64,000 nucleotides of DNA from Brevundimonas sp. SGAir0440 (GCF_005484585.1 NZ_CP039435.1:1116001-1180000), one strand, 5' to 3'. Positions 39,710 through 47,737 are shown, counted from the first letter of the stretch. Program-made: numbers and translations. The notes: generated by a model from the sequence alone, not told the origin.

Positions 39710-40765
39710 ATGGGGGAGCGGTTCTACGGGGTGCAGGCGCTGCGGTTCGCGGCGGCGACGGCGGTGGTCGTCACGCACGCCGTGGATCTGGCCGGGACGC
39801 GGCTGGGGCTGGAGACCGCGCTGGCCGGTGGGACGCTGGAGAACTTCGGCGCCGTGGGCGTGGACGTGTTTTTCGTCATCAGCGGCTTCATCATCGCCAC
39901 GACGACGCAGGGTCAGACGGGCGTGGGCGCGGCCGGGGCCTTTCTGTGGCGGCGGTTTCGGCGGGTGGCGCCGATCTACTGGCTGCTGTCGCTGCCGATC
40001 CTGATCGGGATGGCGCGGGGCGGGACGCTGAGCCCGGAGGTGGCGGCAGCGACGTTCCTGTTCTGGCCGTTCAGCGGGCTGGAGATGACGTTTCCGGCGC
40101 TGGGGCCGGGGTGGACCCTGTGTTTCGAAATGCTGTTCTACGCCGGGTTTGGGCTGGCGATAGCGGGCGGCCGGCGGGTCGGCTGGAGGCTGGTCGGGGC
40201 CTATGCGGCGATGCTGGCGGCCGGATTGGTCGTGGCGGCGCCGGTTCTGAGGTTCTGGGGCGCGCCGATCATTGTGGAGTTTCTGCTGGGCGTCGGGATC
40301 GCCTGGGTTTGGCGGTTCGCGCCGCCTCGGTTGGGGCTGTGGGCGGTCGGTCTGGCGATGCTCGGGTTCGGGCTGGGCCTGGTGGTCGGCTATGGCGGCA
40401 TCGACGATGTGCGGGCGCTGAACGATCCGTGGAACGGGTTGAGGCGGGCAGTGATCTGGGGTCTGCCCAGCGCCCTGCTGGTGTTCGGCGTGGTGCGGAT
40501 GGAGCGGACGGACCGGGCGCCGGGGCGGCTGTCGCAGGCGGCGGCCTTCATGGGGGATGCGTCCTATTCGATCTATCTGGTCCATGGGCTGGTGATCCGG
40601 GCTTTGGGGCGGATGTTCGAGAGCGGGATGGTCGCCCTGCCGGGGGATGCGGTGGTGGGGCTGACTGTGATCGCCAGTCTGGCGGCGGGGGCGGTCGTGC
40701 ATGTGTGGATCGAGCGGCCGATGCTGAAACTTATGCGCCCCCTCTCCCGGCGGGAGAGGGCTTGA
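39710..40765 (+). CDS. Membrane O-acyltransferase (acyltransferase_3, OafA-like)
   Basis: The 351-residue protein has about ten transmembrane helices and acyltransferase_3 motifs: RFAAATAVVVTHA (catalytic-type His), VDVFFVISGFII, RRFRRVAPIYW, GWTLCFEMLFYAG and DASYSIYLVHGLV. Enzymes of this family acetylate O-antigen, capsule or other glycans. It is not a known GTA gene; it lies between spike and portal genes on the same strand. The last eight or so residues are encoded by a dispersed repeat. A link to the esterase spike (see findings) is inference. Confidence 0.85.
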   Translation: MGERFYGVQALRFAAATAVVVTHAVDLAGTRLGLETALAGGTLENFGAVGVDVFFVISGFIIATTTQGQTGVGAAGAFLWRRFRRVAPIYWLLSLPILIGMARGGTLSPEVAAATFLFWPFSGLEMTFPALGPGWTLCFEMLFYAGFGLAIAGGRRVGWRLVGAYAAMLAAGLVVAAPVLRFWGAPIIVEFLLGVGIAWVWRFAPPRLGLWAVGLAMLGFGLGLVVGYGGIDDVRALNDPWNGLRRAVIWGLPSALLVFGVVRMERTDRAPGRLSQAAAFMGDASYSIYLVHGLVIRALGRMFESGMVALPGDAVVGLTVIASLAAGAVVHVWIERPMLKLMRPLSRRERA

Positions 40766-40886
40766 GCGTCCGAGAGCCTAGCGATCGGTCAACGCGAAAG
40801 GGTGAGGGGCAGGGGGTGCGAACTGGCCCGCCGGTCGACCCTCATCCGGCTCTTCGAGCCACCTTCTCCCACTGGGAGAAGGGACA
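40738..40886. repeat. Dispersed CCTCTCCC/CCTTCTCCC repeat
   Basis: A short hairpin (CCCTCTCCCGGCGGGAGAGGG, 40740-40760) overlaps the end of the acyltransferase gene, and a second module (CTCATCCGGCTCTTCGAGCC, then CCTTCTCCCACTGGGAGAAGG) lies at 40841-40884. They resemble the modules at 13053-13198 and fill the gap before the portal gene. Confidence 0.7.
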
Positions 40887-40906
40887 AGACATCTGAGGAG
40901 ATTGCG

Positions 40907-42079
40907 ATGGTTTCGATCCGGTGGCCGTTCGGCCAGGCGAGGCGCACGGGCGCGCCTGAGGGCAAGGAGAGCCGGGCGGGCGGGGTGATCGCCTTGTCAG
41001 GGGTGGGGCGCCCGCGGTGGACGCCCAACGACTACGCCAGCCTGGCGCGCGAGGGCTATCAGAGGAATGCCGTGGCCTATCGCTGCATCCGCATGATCGC
41101 CGAGGCGGCGGCGTCGGCGCCGTTCGCGGTGTTCGTGGACGGGGTGCGCGACGATGCGCATCCGCTGGCGAAACTGATCCGCCGACCCAATCCCGAACAG
41201 TCGGGGGCGGAGCTGATGGAGGCGGTCTATGGCGCGCTGCAGGTGTCGGGCAACGCCTATGTCGAGGCGACCGGCGATGCGGACGGGGACGGGGCGCCGG
41301 ACGAGCTGTGGGCGCTGCGGTCGGATCGGGTGAAGGTGGTTCCGGGGCGATCAGGCTGGCCCGAGGCGTGGGATTATTCCGTGGACGGACGGTCGGTGCG
41401 AATCGGGCGGGCGGCGGACGGCTGGGCGCCGGTGATGCACCTGAAGCTGTGGCACCCGCTGGACGACTGGTACGGGCTGTCGCCGCTGGAGGCGGCGGCG
41501 CAAGGGGTGGACGCGCACAATGCGGCCGGCGCCTGGAACAAGGCCCTGCTGGACAATGCCGCGCGGCCGTCCGGGGCGCTGGTCTATGGGGCGAGGAACG
41601 GCGAGCGGCTGACGGACGGACAGTTCGAGGCGCTGAAGGATCAGTTGTCGAACGTCTACGCCGGGGCGACCAACGCCGGGCGGCCGATCCTGCTGGAGGG
41701 CGGGATGGACCGGAAGCCGCTGAGCCTGACGCCGGCGGAAATGGATTTCACGGCCGGCAAACATGCGGCGGCGCGCGAGATCGCCCTGGCGTTCGGGGTG
41801 CCGCCGCAGCTGCTGGGGATACCGGGCGACGCGACCTACGCCAACTATCGCGAGGCCAATGCGGCCTTCTGGCGACAGACGGTGATCCCGCTGGTGCGCA
41901 AGGCGGCGGGGGCGATGACGGGCTGGCTGGGCGAACGGTTCGCGGGGTGTGAGATCCGGGCGGACCTGGATGCGGTCTCGGCCTTGCAGCCCGAGCGGGA
42001 CGCCCTGTGGGCGCGGCTGGAGGCGGCGAACTTCCTGACGGACGAGGAACGTCGGCGGATGGCGGGGTTGGGGGCATGA
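40907..42079 (+). CDS. GTA portal protein (g3), HK97 portal family
   Basis: The 390-residue protein matches HK97-type portals: an early GYQRNAVAYRCIRMIAEAAASAP helix, LMEAVYGALQVSGNAYVE, PLEAAAQGVDAHNAAGAWNKALL, and the C-terminal MDFTAGKHAAAREIALAFGVPPQLLGIPGDATYANYREA stretch that forms the tunnel and clip. It would form the dodecameric portal at the capsid vertex. TGAGGAGA precedes the ATG at 40907. The frame is intact. ATGA overlap with the next gene. Confidence 0.93.
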   Translation: MVSIRWPFGQARRTGAPEGKESRAGGVIALSGVGRPRWTPNDYASLAREGYQRNAVAYRCIRMIAEAAASAPFAVFVDGVRDDAHPLAKLIRRPNPEQSGAELMEAVYGALQVSGNAYVEATGDADGDGAPDELWALRSDRVKVVPGRSGWPEAWDYSVDGRSVRIGRAADGWAPVMHLKLWHPLDDWYGLSPLEAAAQGVDAHNAAGAWNKALLDNAARPSGALVYGARNGERLTDGQFEALKDQLSNVYAGATNAGRPILLEGGMDRKPLSLTPAEMDFTAGKHAAAREIALAFGVPPQLLGIPGDATYANYREANAAFWRQTVIPLVRKAAGAMTGWLGERFAGCEIRADLDAVSALQPERDALWARLEAANFLTDEERRRMAGLGA

Positions 42080-42309
42080 CCGAACATCACATCCGGCGCG
42101 TGCCGACGGCGCTGCTGATCGCCGTCGTGGTGCAGACGGTGGGCGGCCTGGTCTGGGCCGGGGGCGCCGCGGCGCGGATCGCGACGCTGGAGCAGCGGGT
42201 CGGGGAGCAGAGGCTGGTCGCCGAACGGCTGGCGCGGCTGGAGGTCCAAGGCGAGGCGACGGCGGCGGCCGTGGAGCGGATCGAGCGGCGGTTGGAGGGG
42301 GCGAGATGA
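42076..42309 (+). CDS. Small GTA protein (g3.5 position)
   Basis: The 77-residue protein has a hydrophobic helix (TALLIAVVVQTVGGLVWAG) and a coiled-coil tail (ATLEQRVGEQRLVAERLARLEV). It is coupled by ATGA to portal and protease. In the Rhodobacter GTA a small gene of unknown function occupies this place. Likeness is by position and size. Confidence 0.7.
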   Translation: MTEHHIRRVPTALLIAVVVQTVGGLVWAGGAAARIATLEQRVGEQRLVAERLARLEVQGEATAAAVERIERRLEGAR

Positions 42310-42848
42310 GTGGCGAGTGGCGAGTGACGAGTGGCAAGAAAGCGGAGCGAGGTGAGAAGCGCTCGCCACTCGCTACTCGCCACTCGCCACTTCTTATAGA
42401 AGGCTACGCCTCGCTGTGGGGCGTGGCGGATCTGAACGGGGACGTGTTGCAGGCGGGGGCGTTTGCGGACAGTCTGGCCAGGACGGGGGTTGAGGGGGTG
42501 CGGATGCTGAACCAGCACGATGCGCGGGCGCCGGTCGGGGTCTGGGAGCAAATCGTCGAGGATGCGCGCGGCCTCTTCGTGCGCGGCCGGATCGAGGACT
42601 GGTCGGCCGAGGCGCGGTTCGCCGGGGCGCTGAGCCGGGCCGGGGCGCTGGACGGGCTGTCGATCGGCTACCGCACGGCGCGGGCCCGGCGTCAGGGACG
42701 CTTAAGGGTGCTGAGCGCGGTCGAGCTGTGGGAGGTGTCGCTGGTGACGTTCCCGATGCTGCCGGGGGCGCGGTTCAGTTGTTGCGATCGTAATGCTCAC
42801 GACCCATGCGGCGGAGGTCTTCGAGTGTCTGGCCATCAGGCGGTTTGA
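42306..42848 (+). CDS. GTA prohead protease (g4), both ends altered
   Basis: The core (about residues 31-158) is an HK97-type prohead protease: IEGYASLWGVADLNGDV, the His of MLNQHDARAPVGVWEQI, and ALDGLSIGYRTARAR with the catalytic Ser. The first 30 residues (MSGEWRVTSGKKAERG...) are encoded by a heptad hairpin repeat. The last 20 or so (after GARFS) come from a 567-bp cassette; without the cassette the gene would end ARFSLA and a stop at once. The enzyme may still work because both changes are outside the core. Confidence 0.88.
   Translation: MSGEWRVTSGKKAERGEKRSPLATRHSPLLIEGYASLWGVADLNGDVLQAGAFADSLARTGVEGVRMLNQHDARAPVGVWEQIVEDARGLFVRGRIEDWSAEARFAGALSRAGALDGLSIGYRTARARRQGRLRVLSAVELWEVSLVTFPMLPGARFSCCDRNAHDPCGGGLRVSGHQAV
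42309..42391. repeat. Heptad hairpin repeat, copy B
   Basis: The left arm (42309-42335, units AGTGGCG, AGTGGCG, AGTGACG) pairs with 42365-42391, two mismatches in 27. It begins at the third base of the g3.5 stop codon and lies wholly within the protease reading frame. Confidence 0.9.
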
Positions 42849-43347
42849 TGTAAGCTGTTGCGGGCGGTTGATCGTCGGCACATCTGTTTTTCAGGTTTTC
42901 CGCGCCGCCAAGAAGATTGAAGCCGCCCAAGTCGTTGCGCCGCAGCTTCCAGCGACGCGAGCCAAGATCGTCGCGGTAGCCTGTGTGTAGTACAGCCAGA
43001 ACGGTCAGGCTTCCGCGGCGGACATCGCCAAAGTGAGTTCGGCTGACGTCTAGATCAACTATCCATGGCCAACTGATTACGATGCAATCGTCAAGACAAT
43101 CGGGGAACACGGTCGGTGTTTGCGACGAGATGTGAGCCGAGACTTCGGCGTCATAGCATTCTGCGTCTTGGGCTAACACTCTGTCGATATCGCAGACTAA
43201 ACCTGCCGTGACCACCATCAGTGCGGCGAGCAATAGACGGGTCATTCGATCATTCATCTTGTTTAGCCGGTGCTCATTAGGTGAGCCCTTATGTCGGCGC
43301 AGTAGAGTGTCGCAACGTTTGCCGTTGCTGCCAAGCGCGGTTCAGTT
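42768..43347. mobile_element. 567-bp gene cassette bounded by 13-bp direct repeats
   Basis: GCGCGGTTCAGTT occurs at 42768-42780 and again at 43335-43347. Deleting one copy and the interior restores a protease C-terminus ARFSLA followed by TGA at 43354-43356. The interior is visibly less GC-rich than its flanks and carries one antisense gene whose stop codon lies in the left repeat. There is no transposase or terminal inverted repeat. A 13-bp target duplication or repeat-mediated recombination could explain it. Confidence 0.75.
42775..43257 (-). CDS. Exported protein of the cassette, unknown function
   Basis: The 160-residue product has a signal peptide (LLLAALMVVTAGLVCDIDRVLA, cleavage probably near LAQ) and a mature domain with four Cys (ECYDAEV, FPDCLDDCIVISW, NRCADD) that may form disulfides. 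No family is recognised. Codon and base use are less GC-biased than the GTA genes around it. A promoter-like TTGCGA-N17-ATAAGG lies upstream on the minus strand near 43310-43285. It ends inside the protease gene, antisense to the GTA operon. Confidence 0.65.
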   Translation of the reverse strand: MNDRMTRLLLAALMVVTAGLVCDIDRVLAQDAECYDAEVSAHISSQTPTVFPDCLDDCIVISWPWIVDLDVSRTHFGDVRRGSLTVLAVLHTGYRDDLGSRRWKLRRNDLGGFNLLGGAENLKNRCADDQPPATAYIKPPDGQTLEDLRRMGREHYDRNN

Positions 43348-44160
43348 TGGCTTGAGGGCTTGGAAGACGCCGTTGCGGTCGAGGGTTTCGGCGAGGGCGG
43401 CCATCTGGGCGCGGCCCTTCTTGCCGTGGAGATAGCGCAAGGCCCAGCCGGCGAGCACCAGGCCGAAGATCCAGCCGACGTGCAGCACCAGGTGGGCGAA
43501 CAGGATGAAGACGGCCGCCAGCGCATAGGCGCCGAGATAGACCAGCGCCAGCTGGCCGCCGCGCGAGGCCGTGGGGTTGGACAGGCCGGCGATGATCTCG
43601 GCCAGACCCGGTGAGGCGGCGGCGGACGGCAGGGCGTGATCGGCGGGCTTTGAGGCCGGTTGGGGCGCGGGTTTGGGTTGGGCTTTTGGCGCGGCTTGGG
43701 CGGCGGGCGCAGAGGCCGGCCGGGCGCTGGGCTTGGGCCTGGGCGGGATCGGATCTGGCGCGCGCCGGGCGGGACGGAACAGGATCGAGCGGCCGGCTTC
43801 GTCGACGGTGAAGACCTCTTCGAAGGCGGTGGTCGAGAAGTCGATGGCGCGGGTGTCCTGGCCATAGCTCTGGCCATGCAGGGCCGTCAGCCGGCCCTGG
43901 CGCAGCTCGATCTGGAAGCCGACGGGGTCGGGCAGGCCGGCGACCATGGCATGGACGGTGCCGAACAGGCCGGTGGCGTCCGGGTTGGCGGCCAGACGGT
44001 TCGCATCGACGACGATCTGGGAATAGAGGCCGGCGCCGGTGTTGCGACGCAGGCCCGGCGAACTGGCGGCGACCTGGGCCCGCAGGTCCGGCACGCTGTC
44101 GCCCATCTGCCAGATCATCGCGTCCATGACGGCGCTTTCGAGGGGCGTCAGATGGGACAT
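43342..44160 (-). CDS. Membrane protein with a soluble N-terminal domain, unknown function
   Basis: The 272-residue protein has an N-terminal domain (about 1-118: LTPLESAVMDAMIWQMG, NTGAGLYSQIVVDANRL, FSTTAFEEVFTVDEAGRS), a Pro/Ala-rich linker (about 125-180) and a C-terminal membrane part with two helices (LALVYLGAYALAAVFILFAHL, VGWIFGLVLAGWALRYLHG). No family name is known to me. It is read antisense within the GTA cluster, 10 bp after another minus-strand gene, and ends in the 13-bp repeat. Confidence 0.65.
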   Translation of the reverse strand: MSHLTPLESAVMDAMIWQMGDSVPDLRAQVAASSPGLRRNTGAGLYSQIVVDANRLAANPDATGLFGTVHAMVAGLPDPVGFQIELRQGRLTALHGQSYGQDTRAIDFSTTAFEEVFTVDEAGRSILFRPARRAPDPIPPRPKPSARPASAPAAQAAPKAQPKPAPQPASKPADHALPSAAASPGLAEIIAGLSNPTASRGGQLALVYLGAYALAAVFILFAHLVLHVGWIFGLVLAGWALRYLHGKKGRAQMAALAETLDRNGVFQALKPN

Positions 44161-44170
44161 GGGGCGGGCG

Positions 44171-44806
44171 TCACAGAGCAGGGAAGGGGCGACGACCTGA
44201 AGCTTTCGCCTCAGCGACGTAGTGATCGTTCATCTTGCGCAGCTGTGCTCGAAGGAAAAGCAGCAAGGCCAGTACAAACAAGGTCGTGAAGACAGGCCAA
44301 TACGGGATGGTCGGTATCCCCAAGTGGCTCAGGAAACCCAGCGGGTCGCGCAAGCCCGCCACCGCGCAGAACATGATCCACACGGAAATGGACACGACGT
44401 CGATGATGTTGTCGGTCCTTTTGGACGGCGGAGCGCCCCATCGCGCAATCAACGCCTGGATGGAGCGTGGCACGGTTTCGATAGGCGGTTTCTTGGTGAC
44501 GAGCAGGAATTCGCCGAGAGGAACAGGATCGAGTTCGTGGGATGTCTGAAGACGCTGTAGCGGAGATAGGCGACGCGCAAGCGCGCGCCGTTTGCGACGT
44601 GCGACGAAGGCGAGGCCATATTGAAGGCCCAAGGCGCCAAAGATCGCCAGCACGGGCAATGCATAGACGATTTCGGGAACCGACCCTTCGTAGTGGTTCA
44701 AGATGGCGACGGCCGTTAGCGGTACGAACGGCGCCCCTATCCAGATGAGCTTGAGCAGCCAGGAGCGCTGCAGGCCTGCCACCAGTTTCGAGGTCGTGTC
44801 GGTCAC
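44171..44806 (-). CDS. Integral membrane protein of unknown function
   Basis: The 211-residue protein has about four hydrophobic helices (residues about 20-35, 48-68, 135-155, 170-190) and basic loops (RRKRRALARRLSPLQRL). No family is recognised. It is the first gene of an antisense two-gene unit within the GTA cluster and is divergent from the capsid gene 45 bp away, so this short gap must hold promoters for both or the capsid is transcribed from upstream. Confidence 0.65.
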   Translation of the reverse strand: MTDTTSKLVAGLQRSWLLKLIWIGAPFVPLTAVAILNHYEGSVPEIVYALPVLAIFGALGLQYGLAFVARRKRRALARRLSPLQRLQTSHELDPVPLGEFLLVTKKPPIETVPRSIQALIARWGAPPSKRTDNIIDVVSISVWIMFCAVAGLRDPLGFLSHLGIPTIPYWPVFTTLFVLALLLFLRAQLRKMNDHYVAEAKASGRRPFPAL

Positions 44807-44851
44807 GCCTCGACCCTAACCGCAACACGCGGTTCTTCAACCGGAGATATC

Positions 44852-46078
44852 ATGAAAGAGACCAAACAGGCTTCGGGCCAGCCCGAGGCGCGCGATGTCG
44901 TGCGCGAGATGATGGCGGCGTTCGAGGCGTTCAAAGGGGCGAACGACGCCCGGCTGGGCGAGATCGAGCAGAAGGCGGCGGCCGATGTGCTGCTGGAGGA
45001 GAAGGTGGCGCGCATCGACCAGGCGGTCGCCTCGGCCCAGGCGCGGCTGGACCGGGTGATGAGCCAGAGCCGTCGTCCGGCGATCGGCGGCGAACCGGCC
45101 GAGCCGGCGTCTGCGCCCGAGGCGAAGGCGGCGTGGGACGGGTATTTGAAGACAGGCCAGTCTGGCGCGCTGGAGGTCAAGGCGGGCCTGTCGGGCGGCG
45201 CGACCTCGGGCGGCTATGTCGTGCCTTATGAGACCGAGCGGGCCATCGAGCGTCGGCTGATGGCGGCCAGTCCGATGCGCGAGATCGCGACGGTCAGGAC
45301 CGTGGCGGCCGGCGTGTTCCGTAAGCCGGTGTCGACGGCGGGCGTGGCCTGCGGCTGGGTGGCGGAGACGGCCGCGCGGCCCGAGACGGACCCGGCGACC
45401 CTGGCCCTGCTGGAGTTTCCGTCGGCCGATCTCTACGCCAATCCGGCGGCGACGCAGGCCCTGCTGGACGACGCCATGGTCGATCTGGACGAATGGCTGG
45501 CGGCCGAGGTCGAGGACGCCTTTGCGGCGCAGGAGACCCAGGCCTTCATCAATGGCGACGGAGTGAACAAGCCCAAGGGGCTGCTGTCCTATCCGACCGT
45601 GGCGGACGCGGGCCAGGCCTGGGGTCAGATCGGCTATGTCCCCTCTGGCGCGGCGGGCGGCTTTGCGGCGACCAGTCCGGCGGATCGCCTGATCGACCTG
45701 ATCTATGCGCCCAAGGCCCAGTACCGACCGAACGGCCGGTTCGTGATGAACCGCAAGACGGTCTCGGCCGTGCGCAAGTTCAAGGACGCGGACGGCAACT
45801 ATATCTGGCAGCCGGCGACGCGGCTGGGCGAGACGGCCAGCCTGCTCGGCTATCCGGTCACCGAGATCGAGACCATGCCGGACGTGGCGGCCAACAGTCT
45901 GTCGATCGCGTTCGGGGACTTCCAGCGGGGGTATCTGATCGTGGATCGGGCGGGCGTGCGCGTGCTGCGCGATCCCTATTCGGCCAAGCCCTATGTGCTG
46001 TTCTACACGACTAAGCGCGTGGGGGGCGGGGTGCAGAACTTCGACGCGATCAAGGTGATGAAGTTCGCCGCGACGTAG
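44852..46078 (+). CDS. GTA major capsid protein (g5), HK97 family
   Basis: The 408-residue protein has the HK97 fold layout: an N-terminal coiled-coil scaffolding-like delta domain (about 1-75: REMMAAFEAFKGANDARLGEIEQKA), then the mature shell domain from about 100 (LSGGATSGGYVVPYETER, PVSTAGVACGWVAETAARPETDP, AFINGDGVNKPKGLLSY, ETASLLGYPVTEIETMPD, FDAIKVMKFAAT). The protease g4 would remove the N-terminal part. The gene is intact. It follows antisense genes rather than g4 directly, unlike typical GTAs. Confidence 0.95.
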   Translation: MKETKQASGQPEARDVVREMMAAFEAFKGANDARLGEIEQKAAADVLLEEKVARIDQAVASAQARLDRVMSQSRRPAIGGEPAEPASAPEAKAAWDGYLKTGQSGALEVKAGLSGGATSGGYVVPYETERAIERRLMAASPMREIATVRTVAAGVFRKPVSTAGVACGWVAETAARPETDPATLALLEFPSADLYANPAATQALLDDAMVDLDEWLAAEVEDAFAAQETQAFINGDGVNKPKGLLSYPTVADAGQAWGQIGYVPSGAAGGFAATSPADRLIDLIYAPKAQYRPNGRFVMNRKTVSAVRKFKDADGNYIWQPATRLGETASLLGYPVTEIETMPDVAANSLSIAFGDFQRGYLIVDRAGVRVLRDPYSAKPYVLFYTTKRVGGGVQNFDAIKVMKFAAT

Positions 46079-46082
46079 TCGC

Positions 46083-46196
46083 GGAGTGACGAGTGGTCAG
46101 TGGCGAGTGGTCGCTCGCCGCTGACGTTTGAAACGGCGTTGGGGCTGGGTAGGCGTGGCGGTCTCGCCACTCGCCACTCGTCACTCGCCACTTCCG
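46083..46196. repeat. Heptad hairpin repeat, copy C
   Basis: GAGTGACGAGTGG (46085-46097) and further units to about 46110 are complementary to CCACTCGCCACTCGTCACTC near 46166-46186, around a 60-bp spacer. It fills the capsid/adaptor gap. CGAGTGG-type units predominate, as in copy B. Confidence 0.85.
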
Positions 46197-46214
46197 AGCG
46201 GAGCGAGGTTTGAT

Positions 46215-46478
46215 ATGGCGCAGCCGGTGACGGTGGCGGAGGCGAAGCTGTTTCTGAGGGTCGAGCACGAGGTCGAGGACGGCTTGATCCAGACCCTGAT
46301 CGCGGCGGCGCAGGCGAGGGTGGAGGCGGATGTGGGATTGAGCCTGACGTCCACTTCGCCCGCGCCGCTGAGGCTGGCGATCCTGATGCTGGTGCTGCGG
46401 GCCTATGAGCGGGGCGAGGCGGTGGAGATCGAGCGGGTGGAAGGCTGGATCGCGCCATACCGCGTGGTGCGACTTTGA
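46215..46478 (+). CDS. GTA head-tail adaptor (g6)
   Basis: The 87-residue protein matches the gp6-like connector family: VTVAEAKLFLRVEHEVEDGLIQTLIAAAQARVEADVG helical start and a conserved second half (RLAILMLVLRAYERGE). It should bind the portal on the outside. It starts at 46215, after repeat C; TTGA overlap with the next gene. Confidence 0.87.
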   Translation: MAQPVTVAEAKLFLRVEHEVEDGLIQTLIAAAQARVEADVGLSLTSTSPAPLRLAILMLVLRAYERGEAVEIERVEGWIAPYRVVRL

Positions 46479-46813
46479 CTGGGCGCTATCGGCCTTCGGC
46501 CTACTTGAGCGCCGACATGAGGATCCTGGCGGGGTTGTTTCAGCCGGTGAAGGCCGAGACGCCGTATGGCGGGCGCAGCGTGTCGTTCGAGGCTGTGGGG
46601 TCCGCCTGGCTGAAGTGCGGGGCGCGTCGGCGCACCGAACGCGGCGAGGGCGATCAGCGGCGGACGGTCGAGACGATGGGCGCCGAGGCGCGGGCGGACG
46701 CCCGGCTGTCGGTCGGTCGCGTGCTGCGGTTCGGCGGGGCGGACTGGCGGATTGTCTCGGTCGAGGACGTGCGGCCGGGGCGGTCGAAGCTGGATCTGGA
46801 GCGGGTGCGATGA
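46475..46813 (+). CDS. GTA head-tail stopper/closure protein (g7)
   Basis: The 112-residue protein is a head-closure type: beta-rich core with FEAVGSAWLKCGARRR, SVGRVLRFGGADWRIVSVED and the final LDLERVR. The start is uncertain: TTG 46475 gives a coupled overlap with g6, while ATG 46517 gives a shorter product closer to family size. ATGA overlap with the next gene. Confidence 0.8.
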   Translation: MTGRYRPSAYLSADMRILAGLFQPVKAETPYGGRSVSFEAVGSAWLKCGARRRTERGEGDQRRTVETMGAEARADARLSVGRVLRFGGADWRIVSVEDVRPGRSKLDLERVR

Positions 46814-47235
46814 GGGATCATGAAAGCGCGCTGCAGAAGGCGGTGCTGGCGGCGCTGAAGGGGGACGCGGCGGTGCAGGCCCTGCTGGGCGGGCGAATGT
46901 TCGACTTCGCCGCTTTCGGGGCGCCGGAGGACGCCGCGTTTCCGCATCTGGTGATCGGGCGGTGCGAGAGCCGGCCGGTGGCGGCCGACGGGGGCGGGGT
47001 CGAGCAGAGGCTGACCCTGACGGGCGTGTCGCGGTTCGCCGGTTCGGAAGAGGCCAAGGCGGTGGCGGCGGCGGTTCGGGCCTGTCTGCACGAGGCCATG
47101 CTGGAGGCCGACGGGGTGCGGACGTCGACGCTGAGGGCGACGTTCGCGGACGTGTTCCGCGCGGGCGACGGGCGGCGGACCTATGCGGTCATGCGGCTAA
47201 GGGCGGTGACGGAAGAGGTGAGTGGTGACGCGTGA
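46810..47235 (+). CDS. GTA tail terminator (g8), DUF3168
   Basis: The 141-residue protein is a DUF3168 family member: ESALQKAVLAALKGDAAVQALLGG, FPHLVIGRCESRP, RTYAVMRLRAVTEE. It would form the ring between head connector and tail tube. Its last residues (VSGDA) are encoded by the start of a heptad hairpin repeat. ATGA overlap with g7. Confidence 0.88.
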   Translation: MRDHESALQKAVLAALKGDAAVQALLGGRMFDFAAFGAPEDAAFPHLVIGRCESRPVAADGGGVEQRLTLTGVSRFAGSEEAKAVAAAVRACLHEAMLEADGVRTSTLRATFADVFRAGDGRRTYAVMRLRAVTEEVSGDA

Positions 47236-47302
47236 GTCGTGAGTGGCGACGACGCTTGCCGGCGCGCAATCACCCGTCACGAGTCACAATTCACGACGAG
47301 AG
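47222..47302. repeat. Heptad hairpin repeat, copy D
   Basis: GTGAGTGGTGACGCGTGAGT (47224 onward) with GTGAGTGGCGAC is complementary to CACGAGTCAC and TTCACGAC near 47279-47295. It overlaps the g8 stop and ends just before the g9 ribosome binding site (GAGAGGGAGA). GANTC sites are at 47234-47238 and 47281-47285. Confidence 0.85.
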
Positions 47303-47314
47303 GGAGAGACAGAA

Positions 47315-47737
47315 ATGACCGCACAAGCGGGCAAGGACATGTTGCTAAAGATCGAGGGCGCCCCAGTGGCGTCTCCGGGCGTGTTCACGACGGTGGCGGG
47401 GCTGAGGGCGCGGACGATCTCGCTGAACGCCAAGACGGTGGATGCGACCGACGGCGACAGCGCCGGGCGGTGGCGCGAGCTGCTGGCGGGCGCAGGTGTG
47501 AAGTCGGCGGCGGTGTCGGGGCAGGGCATCTTCCGCGATGCCGCCTCCGATGCGCTGGTGCGCGAGGCCTTCTTCGATCAGGCGGCGAAGCGGTGGCGGC
47601 TGATCGTGCCGGACTTCGGCGTGCTGGAGGGGCCCTTCCTGGTGGCGGCGCTGGAATACGCCGGCGAGCACGAGGGGGAGGCGACGTTCGCGCTGAGCCT
47701 GGCCAGCGCCGGGGCCATCGGGTTCAGCGCGATATGA
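47315..47737 (+). CDS. GTA major tail tube protein (g9)
   Basis: The 140-residue protein matches phage major tail proteins of the TP901-1/GTA type: MLLKIEGAPVASPGVFTTVAGLRA, TVDATDGDSAGRWREL, GIFRDAASDALVREAFF, ATFALSLASAGAIGFS. It forms the hexameric tube rings. The ATG at 47315 follows a good Shine-Dalgarno; ATGA overlap with the next gene. Confidence 0.9.
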   Translation: MTAQAGKDMLLKIEGAPVASPGVFTTVAGLRARTISLNAKTVDATDGDSAGRWRELLAGAGVKSAAVSGQGIFRDAASDALVREAFFDQAAKRWRLIVPDFGVLEGPFLVAALEYAGEHEGEATFALSLASAGAIGFSAI

